Positions 36,555 through 45,092 of a stretch of 64,000 nt of DNA are shown here, piece by piece. The first letter of the stretch is position 1; every line of letters starts with the position of its first letter. The position numbers and the translations under genes are program-made. Origin of the DNA: Halopolyspora algeriensis (GTDB taxonomy: Bacteria; Actinomycetota; Actinomycetes; Mycobacteriales; Pseudonocardiaceae); contig NZ_QPJC01000005.1 in assembly GCF_003337235.1 (NCBI RefSeq), forward strand, positions 124,001 through 188,000. Direction: 5' to 3'. The notes below the pieces were generated by a model. It searched no databases. It was not told the origin of the DNA and was given only the letters and a program-made list of their open reading frames with translations.

Positions 36555-39383
36555 TCAGCTGCATCCGGAAGTGGCACCGCAGCCTTCGCAGAGGTAGCAG
36601 GCTCCGGAGGGACGCATCTTCGTCCCGCAGGTCATGCACAGTGGCGCATCGGCCGCCTTGCCCAGCCTCAATTCCAGCAGCTCCGTCGAACTCCCCACGC
36701 GCTGCTCGTCCTCACTCGCCGAGTTCGACGGTGCCGCGGAATAATCCACCGTCGAGCGCATGGTGTCCAGCTCGACATCGTTGTCCACGGCCTGATCGGC
36801 GTCGTAGCCGGACACCTGCGCATTGCGCTCCTCGAGAGTGAAGATGCCCAACTGGGCTCGCTTCTCGTACGACAGGTAATCCAGCGCCAACCTCCGGAAC
36901 AGGTAGTCCAGCACGCTGCTGGCCATGCGCACATCCGGATCATCGGTCATTCCGGCCGGTTCGAAACGAAGGTTCTGGAATTTGGAGACGTAGAACTCCA
37001 GCGGGATGCCGTACTGCAGCCCCACGGAGATCGACATCGAGAAGGCATCCATGACACCCGACAACGTCGAGCCCTGCTTGCCGAGTTTGACGAAGATTTC
37101 ACCGAGTCCGTCATCCGGATAGGAACCGGCATGCAGATAGCCTTCGGCACCGCCCACTGTGAACGACACGGTCTCGCTCGGGCGTTTCTTCGGCAGCCGC
37201 TTGCGTACCGGGCGATACTCGACCTGCTTCTCCTCCGTCTTCTCGTTCTCGGAACGATCCCCCTTGCCTGCCGACAACGGCTGCCCGACCTTGCAGTTGT
37301 CCCGGTAGATCGCCAGTGCCTTGAGCCCGAGTCGCCAGCCCTCGAAGTAGACCTCCTCGACGTCGGCGACACTGGCCTCCTCCGGCATGTTCACGGTCTT
37401 GGAGATCGACCCGGACAGGAACGGCTGCACGGCCGCCATCATCCGCACATGGCCCATCGGGGCGATCGAGCGCTCGCCCATGGCGCAATCGAACACCTCG
37501 TAGTGCTCCGGCCGCAGCCCCGGAGCGTTGACGACGTGACCGTGTTCGGCGATGTACTCGACGATCGCCTCGATCTGCTCCTGCTGGTATCCCAGCGCCC
37601 GCAGCGCTCGAGGCACCGTCTGGTTGACGATCTGCATCGAACCGCCACCGACGAGCTTTTTGAACTTGACCAGGGCCAGGTCCGGTTCGATTCCCGTGGT
37701 GTCGCAGTCCATCATCAAACCGATGGTGCCGGTCGGAGCCAATACCGAGGCCTGGGCATTGCGCCAGCCGTTGTGCGCTCCGATCTCCAGGCCTTCCTGC
37801 CATACCCGGGAGGCCAGGCGGTGCACGGCGATATCGTTGTGGTGGTAGGTGCGGATCAGGTCATTGGCGGCAGCGTGCTTGCGCATGACGCGCTGGTGCG
37901 CCTCCGCGTTGCGCGAGTATCCCGCATAGGGGCCGACCGCACCGGCCAACTCGGCCGAACGCTTGTAGGCCGCTCCCGTCATCAACGAGGTCACACTGGC
38001 GGCCAAGGCCCGGCCACCATCGGAGTCGTAGGCATGCCCGGTCGCCATCAGCAGGGCCCCCAGATTGGCATAGCCGATCCCGAGCTGACGGAAGTCGCGG
38101 GTGGTGTCTCCGATCGTCTCGGTCGGGAAGTCCGCGAAGCAGATCGAGATGTCCATCGCGGTGATGACGAACTCGACGGCCTTGGAGAACAGCTCCGCAT
38201 CGAACGTGAGGTCCTCGCGCAGGAACTTCATCAGGTTCAGCGAGGCCAGGTTGCAACTGGAATTGTCCAGGTGCAGGTATTCCGAGCACGGGTTGGACGC
38301 GGTGATCCGGCCGGACTCCGGGCTGGTGTGCCAGTCGTTGATCGTGTCGTCGTACTGGACTCCCGGATCGGCCGACTCCCAGGCTGCCCGGGCCATCTTC
38401 CGGAACAGGTCCCGGGCTCGTACCGTCTCGACCACGGACCCGTCCGTTCGTGCACGCAGCCCGAACTGCCCGTCGTTTTCCACCGCGCGCATGAACTCGT
38501 CGCTGACCCGCACCGAGTTGTTCGCGTTCTGGTACTGCACCGAGGCCATGTCGGCACCACCGAGATCGACGTCGAACCCGGCGTCGCGCAGCGCGCGGAT
38601 CTTGTGCTCCTCCCTGGCCTTGGTCTCGACGAACTCCTCCACGTCGGGGTGGTCGACGTCGAGCACCACCATCTTCGCCGCACGCCGGGTCGCCCCACCG
38701 GACTTGATGGTCCCGGCGGACGCATCCGCGCCACGCATGAACGACACGGGACCGGAAGCGGTCCCTCCCGAGGTGAGCAGTTCCTTCGACGAGCGGATAC
38801 GCGAGAGGTTCAACCCCGCTCCGGAGCCGCCCTTGAAGATCAGCCCCTCTTCCTTGTACCAGTCGAGGATCGATTCCATCGTGTCGTCCACCGACAGGAT
38901 GAAGCAGGCAGAGACCTGCTGCTTCGATTCGGTGCCCACGTTGAACCACACCGGCGAGTTGAAGCTGAACACCTGGTGCAGCAGCATGTAGGTCAGCTCG
39001 TGCTCGAAAACCTCCGCATCCGCCTCGTCGGCGAAGTAGCCGTGGGCGACACCGTTGCGCACGTAGGTCCCGACCACGCGGTCGATCAGCTGCCGCAGAC
39101 TGTTCTCCCGCTGCGGAGTCCCCAGAGCACCACGGAAGTACTTGCTGGTCACGATGTTGACCGAGTTCATCGACCAGAAGTCGGGGAACTCCACTCCCCG
39201 CTGCTCGAAGTTGATCGAACCATCCCGCCAGTTCGTCATCACCACATCGCGGCGCTCCCAGGTCACCTCGTCGTAGGGATGAACGCCTTCCGTCGTGTAG
39301 ACACGCTGCACCCGAATGCCCTGACGGTGCTGACCGGACTCCGGTTCCCCCGCAGCGGCCGGGCTACCGACGGTCTCTGCCAT
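36555..39383 (-). CDS. nrdJ: adenosylcobalamin-dependent (class II) ribonucleotide reductase
   Basis: Reduces ribonucleotides to deoxyribonucleotides using adenosylcobalamin and an active-site thiyl radical; works with or without oxygen. The 942-residue product begins with the family pattern VHPYDEVTWERRDVVMTNWR. It contains FSFNSPVWFNVG and SACFILSVDD (substrate-binding/cysteine region), KGGSGAGLNLSRIRSSKE, the radical-site cysteine region NPCSEYLHLD and SCNLASLNL, and APTGTIGLMMDCDTTG. The C terminus is a redox-active zinc finger (CMTCGTKMRPSGACYLCEGC). I chose ATG 39383 because of its GGGAGAGGGTCAGG leader and family N terminus. A GTG at 39551 overlapping the nrdR stop would add 56 Arg-rich residues. 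No B12 riboswitch was seen. Operon: nrdR-nrdJ. Confidence 0.96.
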   Translation of the reverse strand: MAETVGSPAAAGEPESGQHRQGIRVQRVYTTEGVHPYDEVTWERRDVVMTNWRDGSINFEQRGVEFPDFWSMNSVNIVTSKYFRGALGTPQRENSLRQLIDRVVGTYVRNGVAHGYFADEADAEVFEHELTYMLLHQVFSFNSPVWFNVGTESKQQVSACFILSVDDTMESILDWYKEEGLIFKGGSGAGLNLSRIRSSKELLTSGGTASGPVSFMRGADASAGTIKSGGATRRAAKMVVLDVDHPDVEEFVETKAREEHKIRALRDAGFDVDLGGADMASVQYQNANNSVRVSDEFMRAVENDGQFGLRARTDGSVVETVRARDLFRKMARAAWESADPGVQYDDTINDWHTSPESGRITASNPCSEYLHLDNSSCNLASLNLMKFLREDLTFDAELFSKAVEFVITAMDISICFADFPTETIGDTTRDFRQLGIGYANLGALLMATGHAYDSDGGRALAASVTSLMTGAAYKRSAELAGAVGPYAGYSRNAEAHQRVMRKHAAANDLIRTYHHNDIAVHRLASRVWQEGLEIGAHNGWRNAQASVLAPTGTIGLMMDCDTTGIEPDLALVKFKKLVGGGSMQIVNQTVPRALRALGYQQEQIEAIVEYIAEHGHVVNAPGLRPEHYEVFDCAMGERSIAPMGHVRMMAAVQPFLSGSISKTVNMPEEASVADVEEVYFEGWRLGLKALAIYRDNCKVGQPLSAGKGDRSENEKTEEKQVEYRPVRKRLPKKRPSETVSFTVGGAEGYLHAGSYPDDGLGEIFVKLGKQGSTLSGVMDAFSMSISVGLQYGIPLEFYVSKFQNLRFEPAGMTDDPDVRMASSVLDYLFRRLALDYLSYEKRAQLGIFTLEERNAQVSGYDADQAVDNDVELDTMRSTVDYSAAPSNSASEDEQRVGSSTELLELRLGKAADAPLCMTCGTKMRPSGACYLCEGCGATSGCS

Positions 39384-39547
39384 GACCTGACCCTCTCCCT
39401 TGTTGCTCGCTCCTCGTGGACCGCCCCCGCCCGGGCTCCCCGTCCGGTTCGGGCGTGCTTCATTCCGTTGGGACGCCCCCGGCGGGGCCGTCCGTTGCCG
39501 CCTCGTGCGCGCCGATCCACGCCGGGCCGCACGCTTGCGCGACTTAC

Positions 39548-40030
39548 TCACTTTCCGTTCGTTCCCTGCTCGTCGTGCCGCCCGTCCCGTGCGGCACGGA
39601 GATCCACGATCTCCTTCTCGAAGTCCTCGATGGAGGAGAAGGCACGGTAGACGCTCGCGAACCGCAGGTAGGCCACCTCGTCCAGTTCCCGCAGCGGCCC
39701 GAGGATCGCCAATCCCACCTCATGGCTGGGGACCTCGGACATCCCCAGGGAGCGGATCGTGTCCTCGACCCGGTGCGCGAGCTGCTGCAGGGCGTCCTCC
39801 TCGACCGGCCTTCCCTGGCAGGCACGACGCGCACCGCGGAGAACCTTCTCGCGACTGAACGGTTCGGTGACACCGGAACGCTTGACCACCGTCAGCACGA
39901 GCTCCTCGATGGTGGTGAACCTGCGGCCACACTGTGGGCAGGAACGCCGACGCCGGATGGCCTGACCTTCCTCGACCTCCCGCGAGTCGACAACCCGCGA
40001 GCCCTCATCCCGGCAGAACGGACACCGCAC
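39548..40030 (-). CDS. nrdR: transcriptional repressor NrdR
   Basis: A nucleotide-sensing repressor of ribonucleotide reductase genes. The 160-residue protein has an N-terminal zinc ribbon with cysteines at residues 3, 6, 31 and 34 (CPFC, CPQC) and an ATP-cone domain ([19 protein letters not shown]), which senses ATP/dATP. Starts at GTG 40030. It is upstream of nrdJ, and NrdR-type boxes lie 90-140 bases before its start, so autoregulation of the whole operon is likely. In mycobacteria nrdR (Rv2718c) lies close to lexA as here. Confidence 0.96.
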   Translation of the reverse strand: MRCPFCRDEGSRVVDSREVEEGQAIRRRRSCPQCGRRFTTIEELVLTVVKRSGVTEPFSREKVLRGARRACQGRPVEEDALQQLAHRVEDTIRSLGMSEVPSHEVGLAILGPLRELDEVAYLRFASVYRAFSSIEDFEKEIVDLRAARDGRHDEQGTNGK

Positions 40031-40119
40031 CGGTGTTCACCCCCTTCCTCATGCCGGTGCCACCACTCGCAAACCGCGACAGCCGGCGCTTCGCTCCCAC
40101 GTGCAACCAGAGAAGACAA

Positions 40120-40167
40120 GCCCAAGCTGTGGATTAACTACAGCAGTGCAACTACTAGATGTTGTGG
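40120..40167 (-). promoter_or_regulatory. candidate tandem NrdR boxes upstream of nrdR-nrdJ
   Basis: CTACTAGATGTTGTGG (40152-40167) matches the NrdR box consensus (acaCwAtATaTwGtgt) at most core positions. A weaker copy, GCCCAAGCTGTGGATT (40120-40135), lies 16 bases away, the spacing known for tandem NrdR boxes. They stand in the only space from which the operon can be transcribed. No -10 or -35 could be fixed. Confidence 0.5.
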
Positions 40168-40251
40168 TCGACTCTAATCCGAAGCCCATGCGGAAGCAAA
40201 CCGACACGCCCGCTCGCCCGCCACGAAAACCGGCCCGCGCGAAACCGCAGT

Positions 40252-40590
40252 TCAGCACCGCGGAGGACTCGCAGGCACCTCCGCACGGCAGGCGACCGGA
40301 CCCGAGCCCGCTTCGGCGAACCCGATGAACGTGCCCGTCAACACAACGATGCAGAGTGTGAAGATCGCCACCGCAGCAAGGCACGCCCACTCGGCCCTCC
40401 CGCGGGAGGGAGCGGGGCGATCCCGTGCGGCAACCGGGGGCACCTGCCGTATCGACGTGCCCGTACCGGACCGCCCTGATCGGCAGCTCAGGGTACGCCG
40501 CGACCTCCGGCCGACAGCGACCGACCCGCCACGGCAACGGACACGACGAACCGTCCCACAACGAGCTCTGCGGTCACGATGCGCCGGCAT
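40252..40590 (-). CDS. ChiZ-position single-pass membrane protein lacking LysM
   Basis: A 112-residue protein: an Arg-rich, low-complexity N-terminal part of about 67 residues, one transmembrane helix (CLAAVAIFTLCIVVLTGTFI) and a short tail of about 20 residues ending PASPPRC. ATG at 40590 has GGGAGG five bases before it. In M. tuberculosis the gene between nrdR and lexA on this strand is Rv2719c (ChiZ): disordered Arg-rich N terminus, one membrane helix, then a LysM domain; in Corynebacterium the SOS-induced division suppressor DivS lies here. This protein keeps the first two parts; no LysM is present in any frame downstream. A LexA box lies 106 bases upstream. Role in halting division after DNA damage is inferred. 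Confidence 0.6.
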   Translation of the reverse strand: MPAHRDRRARCGTVRRVRCRGGSVAVGRRSRRTLSCRSGRSGTGTSIRQVPPVAARDRPAPSRGRAEWACLAAVAIFTLCIVVLTGTFIGFAEAGSGPVACRAEVPASPPRC

Positions 40591-40695
40591 GGCACCTCCC
40601 ACGGCGAACGACTACCGAACTCCAGTTCGATCGGATCTGCCCGTGTAGAGATACCACCACTACGTCCGGAAAGCGAGATTCCGCGGAAAATTAGC

Positions 40696-40711
40696 TCGAA
40701 CAGGTGTTTGA
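40696..40711. promoter_or_regulatory. LexA box (SOS operator) at lexA
   Basis: TCGAAC-aggt-GTTTGA matches the actinobacterial SOS box TCGAAC-N4-GTTCGA at 11 of 12 positions. It overlaps the -35 of the lexA promoter, giving autorepression, and also stands upstream of the divergent membrane-protein gene. Confidence 0.92.
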
Positions 40712-40736
40712 TCGATGCTGCTGTCGCCTCTACTGT
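40708..40736 (+). promoter_or_regulatory. lexA promoter
   Basis: TTGATC (40708-40713), 17 bases, TACTGT (40731-40736): good SigA-type elements at ideal spacing, the -35 overlapped by the LexA box. The lexA GTG follows 47 bases later. Confidence 0.75.
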
Positions 40737-40783
40737 GGAAACCACACACCCGAATAGGGCTCTTCATGCGGCAGGAGGCAGCG

Positions 40784-41524
40784 GTGGGAACGAATGCTAC
40801 CGACCCGATCCCGAACCGGGCAGGCGACACGCCCGGCACGGGACGCGAGGCCGGGAACGCGGAGGCCGAGGTACGGGACCTGCCACAGCAGGCGACCACG
40901 GCGGACGAGCTCACCCCGCGCCAGCGCAACGTGCTGGAATCGATCCGCACCTGGATGCGCGAGCACGGCTACCCACCGAGCGTCCGCGAGATCGGGAATG
41001 CCGTCGGGCTCACCTCCACCTCATCGGTGGCCTACCAGCTCCGCGTGCTCGAACGGAAAGGATACCTCCGCCGGGACCCGCATCGACCGCGTACGGTCGG
41101 TGTCCTGGTGGCGGACGGCGACCAGAACACCGAATTCACCGGCCAGACCCATCCCGCCTACGTGCCGGTGGTGGGCCGAATCGCGGCGGGCGGCCCCATC
41201 CTCGCCGAGGAATCCGTCGACGACGTCTTCCCCTTGCCCAAGGAGATCGTCGGCGAAGGATCGCTCTTTCTGCTCCAGGTCGTCGGGGACTCGATGGTCG
41301 ACCTGGCGATCACCGACGGGGACTGGGTTGCGGTGCGCCAGCAGCCCGACGCCAACAACGGTGATGTCGTCGCGGCCATGATCGAAGGCGAAGCCACCGT
41401 CAAGACGTTCAAGCGCACCGAGGATCATCTCTGGCTGCTGCCGCACAACAGCGCTTACGAACCGATCCTGGGGGACGAAGCGACGATCCTGGGTAAGGTC
41501 GTTGCCGTCCTGCGCCGCCTGTGA
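40784..41524 (+). CDS. lexA: SOS-response repressor and protease LexA
   Basis: Represses SOS genes and cleaves itself when RecA filaments form. From the GTG at 40784 (GGAGG upstream) it is 246 residues. The N terminus has about 40 residues of low-complexity extension, then a winged helix ([20 protein letters not shown], with recognition helix in [14 protein letters not shown]). The C-terminal protease has the cleavage bond A135-G136 (RIAAGGP), catalytic S170 (VGDSMVD) and K207 (EATVKTF). Its operator is at 40696-40711. recA in this window carries a matching box, so the core circuit is complete. Confidence 0.97.
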   Translation: MGTNATDPIPNRAGDTPGTGREAGNAEAEVRDLPQQATTADELTPRQRNVLESIRTWMREHGYPPSVREIGNAVGLTSTSSVAYQLRVLERKGYLRRDPHRPRTVGVLVADGDQNTEFTGQTHPAYVPVVGRIAAGGPILAEESVDDVFPLPKEIVGEGSLFLLQVVGDSMVDLAITDGDWVAVRQQPDANNGDVVAAMIEGEATVKTFKRTEDHLWLLPHNSAYEPILGDEATILGKVVAVLRRL

Positions 41525-41554
41525 AGCACAGGCGACTCACTCGTATGTGTACCG

Positions 41555-42643
41555 TCAGCGACTGCGGCGACGGAGTCGACCTGCGAACACGATGATCACG
41601 GCAGCGGTAGCGCCCACGAGCAACGCTGTCTTCGTGGTCGACAGCCCGAATCGATCATCACCTGCCGACCTCATCCCCTCGGGAGTGTTGTCGCGGTTTT
41701 CCGCATGAGACGTGGTGCCTGTTGGAGCCGTTGACGAGTCGATGGAAGCACCGTAGGTCCGCATCGCCTGGACAACCCCGGGGATGGCACGTACCGGCCG
41801 GCTGCCCTCCGAAGCGGAAAGGATCGTACCGTCGGGTTCGAACGCCAGGGCTTCGCCCTGAGGTTCGTGCGGAAGAGGAACCCGTAACGGCTCCTCTTGC
41901 AATGCCGCGAGAACGTCGCCGCCGGGTGCGGAGTACAGGTACGCATCCGTATAGGTGCGCACCGCCACCACGGTTCCATCGTGGCTGACCGCTGCTCCCG
42001 TCACCACGACGGAACCGAGTGTGCCCGGAAGGGGGCCACCCGGAGTCCGGGTCGCTTCCACGGCGAGCGAACCGACTTTCTCCAATGGCGTGGTACTTGC
42101 CGTGGTGAGCTCAGCCGCGGGCCGGTAGATCCCGGCGGGCCCGAACGGCTCCTTCGTGATGATGTGCGGAACGCCTTCGGGACCCAGTATCAACGCTTCC
42201 GCGTTGTGCGGGCCATCCGGCCATGTCAGGCGGTACAGAGTGGCACTTCCGCCCGCGGACATCACATGCAGTGCCACGGTTTCCCGGCGAAGGCTGTTGT
42301 CACCGGTGTCGGCAAGCCAGAGGTCACCGTTGGCGGCGAGCGCGAGGTCCTCGACGTCGTAAGGGTCGATACCGGCCGTACGGACGTCGCGCACGGAGCA
42401 ATTCCCCGGGTCGAGAACGTAGACCTTCAGTACGCTGCCGCCGTCGGTAACCGCATACCAGGACTCTCCCTCCGCAGCGAGCCCGGAAAGTTCCGAGAGG
42501 CGCTCATCGGTGACGTGGCATCGTGCGGACGGTGCGGGCAACGGGGGCGATCCCTTTCGGGCCACCGCCGTGCCGATGCCCGGACCCAGCGACAGGAGCA
42601 ACAGTACTGCGGTAACGGCGCCACCGCGCCGTAGGGAACTCAC
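41555..42643 (-). CDS. secreted, membrane-anchored protein with beta-propeller-like repeats
   Basis: A 362-residue protein with a signal peptide (VTAVLLLLSLGPGIGTAVA) and a C-terminal membrane helix (TALLVGATAAVIIVFAG) followed by RLRRRSR, so it is probably exported and anchored with a short cytoplasmic tail. In between are short repeating strands typical of a beta-propeller (YAVTDGGSVLKVYVLD, DVEDLALAANGDLWLADTGDN, GEALAFEPDGTILSASEGS). The WLADTGDN pattern occurs in SMP-30/NHL-type sequences. No catalytic residues are assigned. Its ATG overlaps the hflX stop (ATGA), so it is the last gene of an hflX operon. Function unknown. Confidence 0.78.
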   Translation of the reverse strand: MSSLRRGGAVTAVLLLLSLGPGIGTAVARKGSPPLPAPSARCHVTDERLSELSGLAAEGESWYAVTDGGSVLKVYVLDPGNCSVRDVRTAGIDPYDVEDLALAANGDLWLADTGDNSLRRETVALHVMSAGGSATLYRLTWPDGPHNAEALILGPEGVPHIITKEPFGPAGIYRPAAELTTASTTPLEKVGSLAVEATRTPGGPLPGTLGSVVVTGAAVSHDGTVVAVRTYTDAYLYSAPGGDVLAALQEEPLRVPLPHEPQGEALAFEPDGTILSASEGSRPVRAIPGVVQAMRTYGASIDSSTAPTGTTSHAENRDNTPEGMRSAGDDRFGLSTTKTALLVGATAAVIIVFAGRLRRRSR

Positions 42644-44154
42644 CCAGCGCCCGCGAAGGGCTTCAGTGCATGGGCCAGGTCCACGCGCACCTTGGCACGG
42701 AGTCGAGTGCCATCGGCCGTGTGCTCCTCGTCGACCAGCTCTCCCTCGGAATGCACCCGGGAGACCAGCTCACCACGGGAATAGGGCACCAGTGCATCGA
42801 CGAACACGTCCGGCCGCGGCAGTCGATCGGCGATGACCTCGCGGAGCGACTCGATCCCCTGCCCGGTCTGGGCGGAGACGAATACCGCATTCGGCAGGAG
42901 CCTGCGCAACTCGGCGATCTTGGTGGCATCCACCGAGTCCGTCTTGTTCACCACCAGCAGTTCCGACGGCATGGGAGCTCCGTGCTCGTCGGAAATCTCC
43001 GTCAGCACGTCCCGGACGGCTGTGACCTGCTCTTGCGGCGCGGGATCCGACCCGTCGACGATGTGCAGCAACAGATCGGCACGGCTGACCTCTTCGAGCG
43101 TGGATCGGAATGCTTCGACGAGCTGGTGCGGCAGGTGCCGTACGAAGCCGACCGTGTCGCTGAGCGTGTATTCCCGGCGATCCGGTGTCCGCGCACGGCG
43201 CGTGGTCGGATCGAGGGTCGCGAACAACGCGTCCTCCACGAGCACACCCGTGCCCGTCAGTGCGTTGAGCAGGCTGGACTTGCCCGCGTTGGTATAGCCG
43301 GCGATCACCACGCTGGGCACCGCGTTGGCCGTACGCCGAGCACGTTTGGTATCGCGGATCGTGCGCATGGAGGCCAGCTCCTTGCGGAGCTTGGTGATCC
43401 GCTTGTGCACGCTGCGGCGGTCGATCTCCAGCTTGGTCTCACCGGGTCCGCGGGTACCGACGCCACCATTGCCACCTCCGGCACGCCCGCCGGCCTGCCG
43501 GGACATCTTGTCACCCCATCCGCGCAGGCGGGGCAGGTAGTACTGCAACTGCGCCAGCTCGACTTGGGCCTTGCCTTCCTTGGAGCTCGCGTGCTGGGCG
43601 AAAATGTCCAGGATCAAGGCCGTGCGGTCGATCACCTTGACCTTGGTCTTTTCCTCCAGCTGCCGGAGCTGTCCCGGCGCGAGCTCACCATCGCAGATCA
43701 CCGAGTCGGCACCGGTGGCAGCCACGATGTCTCGCAGTTCGCGCACCTTGCCCGCCCCGACATAGGTGGCGGGATCTGGACGGTCACGGCGCTGGACGAC
43801 CCCTTCGAGCACTTCCGAACCGGCTGTCTCGGCCAACTGAGCCAACTCGGACAGCGAGGCTTCGGCCTGCTCGACGTCACCATCGGTCCATACCCCGACC
43901 AGGACCACTCGTTCCAGGCGGAGCCGCCGGTACTCGACCTCGGTAACGTCGGAGAGTTCGGTGGACAGGCCCGGCACTCGCCGCAGCGAAGCACGCTCGG
44001 CCCGCTCCAGCTCCCCGATCGACGGGTCTCCCGAGGAGCCGACCCCGTCCGGGGACTCCTCCTCGACCGTGTCGACCTCGAGTTCGGATGCCTCGAGCCC
44101 GGTCGGCTCGAAGCGGCGCGATTGCGATACGGGTTTGTTCATATCACCATCCAT
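42640..44154 (-). CDS. hflX: ribosome-splitting GTPase HflX
   Basis: A GTPase that dissociates stalled or hibernating 70S ribosomes. 504 residues: an acidic N-terminal extension (about 75), the HflX nucleotide-binding domain 1 (QRRDRPDPATYVGAGKVREL, then QVELAQLQYYLPRLRGWG), a coiled-coil linker, and the G domain with G1 GYTNAGKSS, G3 DTVGF and G4 NKTD. The glycine-rich GGRAGGGNGGVGTRGPGETK loop is typical. Starts at ATG 44154 or the fifth codon ATG. Upstream dapF and miaA are on the same strand; Rv2725c position. Confidence 0.95.
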   Translation of the reverse strand: MDGDMNKPVSQSRRFEPTGLEASELEVDTVEEESPDGVGSSGDPSIGELERAERASLRRVPGLSTELSDVTEVEYRRLRLERVVLVGVWTDGDVEQAEASLSELAQLAETAGSEVLEGVVQRRDRPDPATYVGAGKVRELRDIVAATGADSVICDGELAPGQLRQLEEKTKVKVIDRTALILDIFAQHASSKEGKAQVELAQLQYYLPRLRGWGDKMSRQAGGRAGGGNGGVGTRGPGETKLEIDRRSVHKRITKLRKELASMRTIRDTKRARRTANAVPSVVIAGYTNAGKSSLLNALTGTGVLVEDALFATLDPTTRRARTPDRREYTLSDTVGFVRHLPHQLVEAFRSTLEEVSRADLLLHIVDGSDPAPQEQVTAVRDVLTEISDEHGAPMPSELLVVNKTDSVDATKIAELRRLLPNAVFVSAQTGQGIESLREVIADRLPRPDVFVDALVPYSRGELVSRVHSEGELVDEEHTADGTRLRAKVRVDLAHALKPFAGAG

Positions 44155-44212
44155 TGTTCCACGACGCGCGAGGGATTTTTCCTCGTTTCATTCGGCCGAT
44201 CACCCTCTGTGC

Positions 44213-45082
44213 TCAGCCACCGTCGGCGTGCTGCCACCATTCGGCGCCGAGCCATCCCCGGGCAACCAACTCGGCCGGACCGGTCAACGTGCTGGTCGCC
44301 TCCGTTATTTCCACCTCGACGGTGCCACCGGGGATCTCGACGATGCGGCGGCCGGTGTCGTCGCCGTCCTCGCGCAGGGCTGCGACGGTGGCTGCCACGG
44401 TCCCCGTACCGCAGGACCGGGTTTCGCCGACCCCCCGCTCATGGACACGCATGCGCACGCGCTCTGCGCTCTTGCGCTGCACAAACTCGACATTGACCCC
44501 GTTCGGAAAGAACCCGGTGTCGTACAGCGGGGCCGTCGACAGGTCGAGAGTGCCCAGCTCGGCAGTCGTCACGCAGGCGAGATGCGGGTTGCCGAGGTCC
44601 ACCGCAATCCCATCCCAGGTGTGTTCACCGGCCGACACGGTCGATTCCCCCAGCACCGAAGCCGGTCCCATGTCCACGCTGACGCGTCCGTCCGCATGGG
44701 TGATCACGGTGCGTACACCGGCACGAGTGCCGAGCGAAAATTCACCCGAACGTGCCAGGCCGGCTTCCACGAGATACCGGGCGAAGACCCGCACGCCGTT
44801 GCCGCACATCTCGGCAACCGAACCGTCGGCGTTGCGGTAATCCATGAACCAGATGTCCTCGGAAACCGTGGCGGGCGCATCGGAGACATCACCGGCCCGG
44901 ACCACCCGCAGGACACCGTCGGCTCCCAGGCCTTGCCGCCGATCGCACAGCGCCCGAACGCGTGCCTCGGTCAGTTTCAGTTCCCCCCGGGGATCCGGCA
45001 GGACGACGAAGTCGTTCTCGGTGCCGTGTCCCTTGACGAACTCGGGCCCCTGGACGAGCGGGGAACCTGCATCGAGCTGCAC
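44213..45082 (-). CDS. dapF: diaminopimelate epimerase
   Basis: Converts LL- to meso-diaminopimelate for lysine and peptidoglycan. Both catalytic cysteines are visible, in EMCGNGVRVFARY and SCGTGTVAA. GHGTENDFVVLPDP marks the N terminus. From GTG 45082 it is 289 residues; this start lies ten bases after the miaA stop. The ribosome site is weak, and an internal start close to PEFVKGHG is possible. Rv2726c position, between hflX and miaA. Confidence 0.94.
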   Translation of the reverse strand: MQLDAGSPLVQGPEFVKGHGTENDFVVLPDPRGELKLTEARVRALCDRRQGLGADGVLRVVRAGDVSDAPATVSEDIWFMDYRNADGSVAEMCGNGVRVFARYLVEAGLARSGEFSLGTRAGVRTVITHADGRVSVDMGPASVLGESTVSAGEHTWDGIAVDLGNPHLACVTTAELGTLDLSTAPLYDTGFFPNGVNVEFVQRKSAERVRMRVHERGVGETRSCGTGTVAATVAALREDGDDTGRRIVEIPGGTVEVEITEATSTLTGPAELVARGWLGAEWWQHADGG

Positions 45083-45092
45083 GATCGACAGT

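Noticed and set aside
34444-36597. A 717-codon plus-strand frame opposite the secreted peptidase
   Set aside because: Antisense shadow; the minus strand has a signal peptide and hydrolase motifs, the plus frame has none.
36555-39383. An intein in nrdJ
   Set aside because: Class II reductases often carry inteins, but the length (942 residues) and uninterrupted active-site segments show none here.
36507-39650. A 1,047-codon plus-strand frame opposite nrdJ
   Set aside because: Antisense shadow of nrdJ: no motif, no ribosome site, and composition set by the opposite strand's codon use.
40031-40251. A B12 riboswitch in front of nrdR-nrdJ
   Set aside because: No B12-box-like sequence or suitable multi-stem fold is visible; the class II enzyme itself needs B12, and NrdR boxes explain regulation better.
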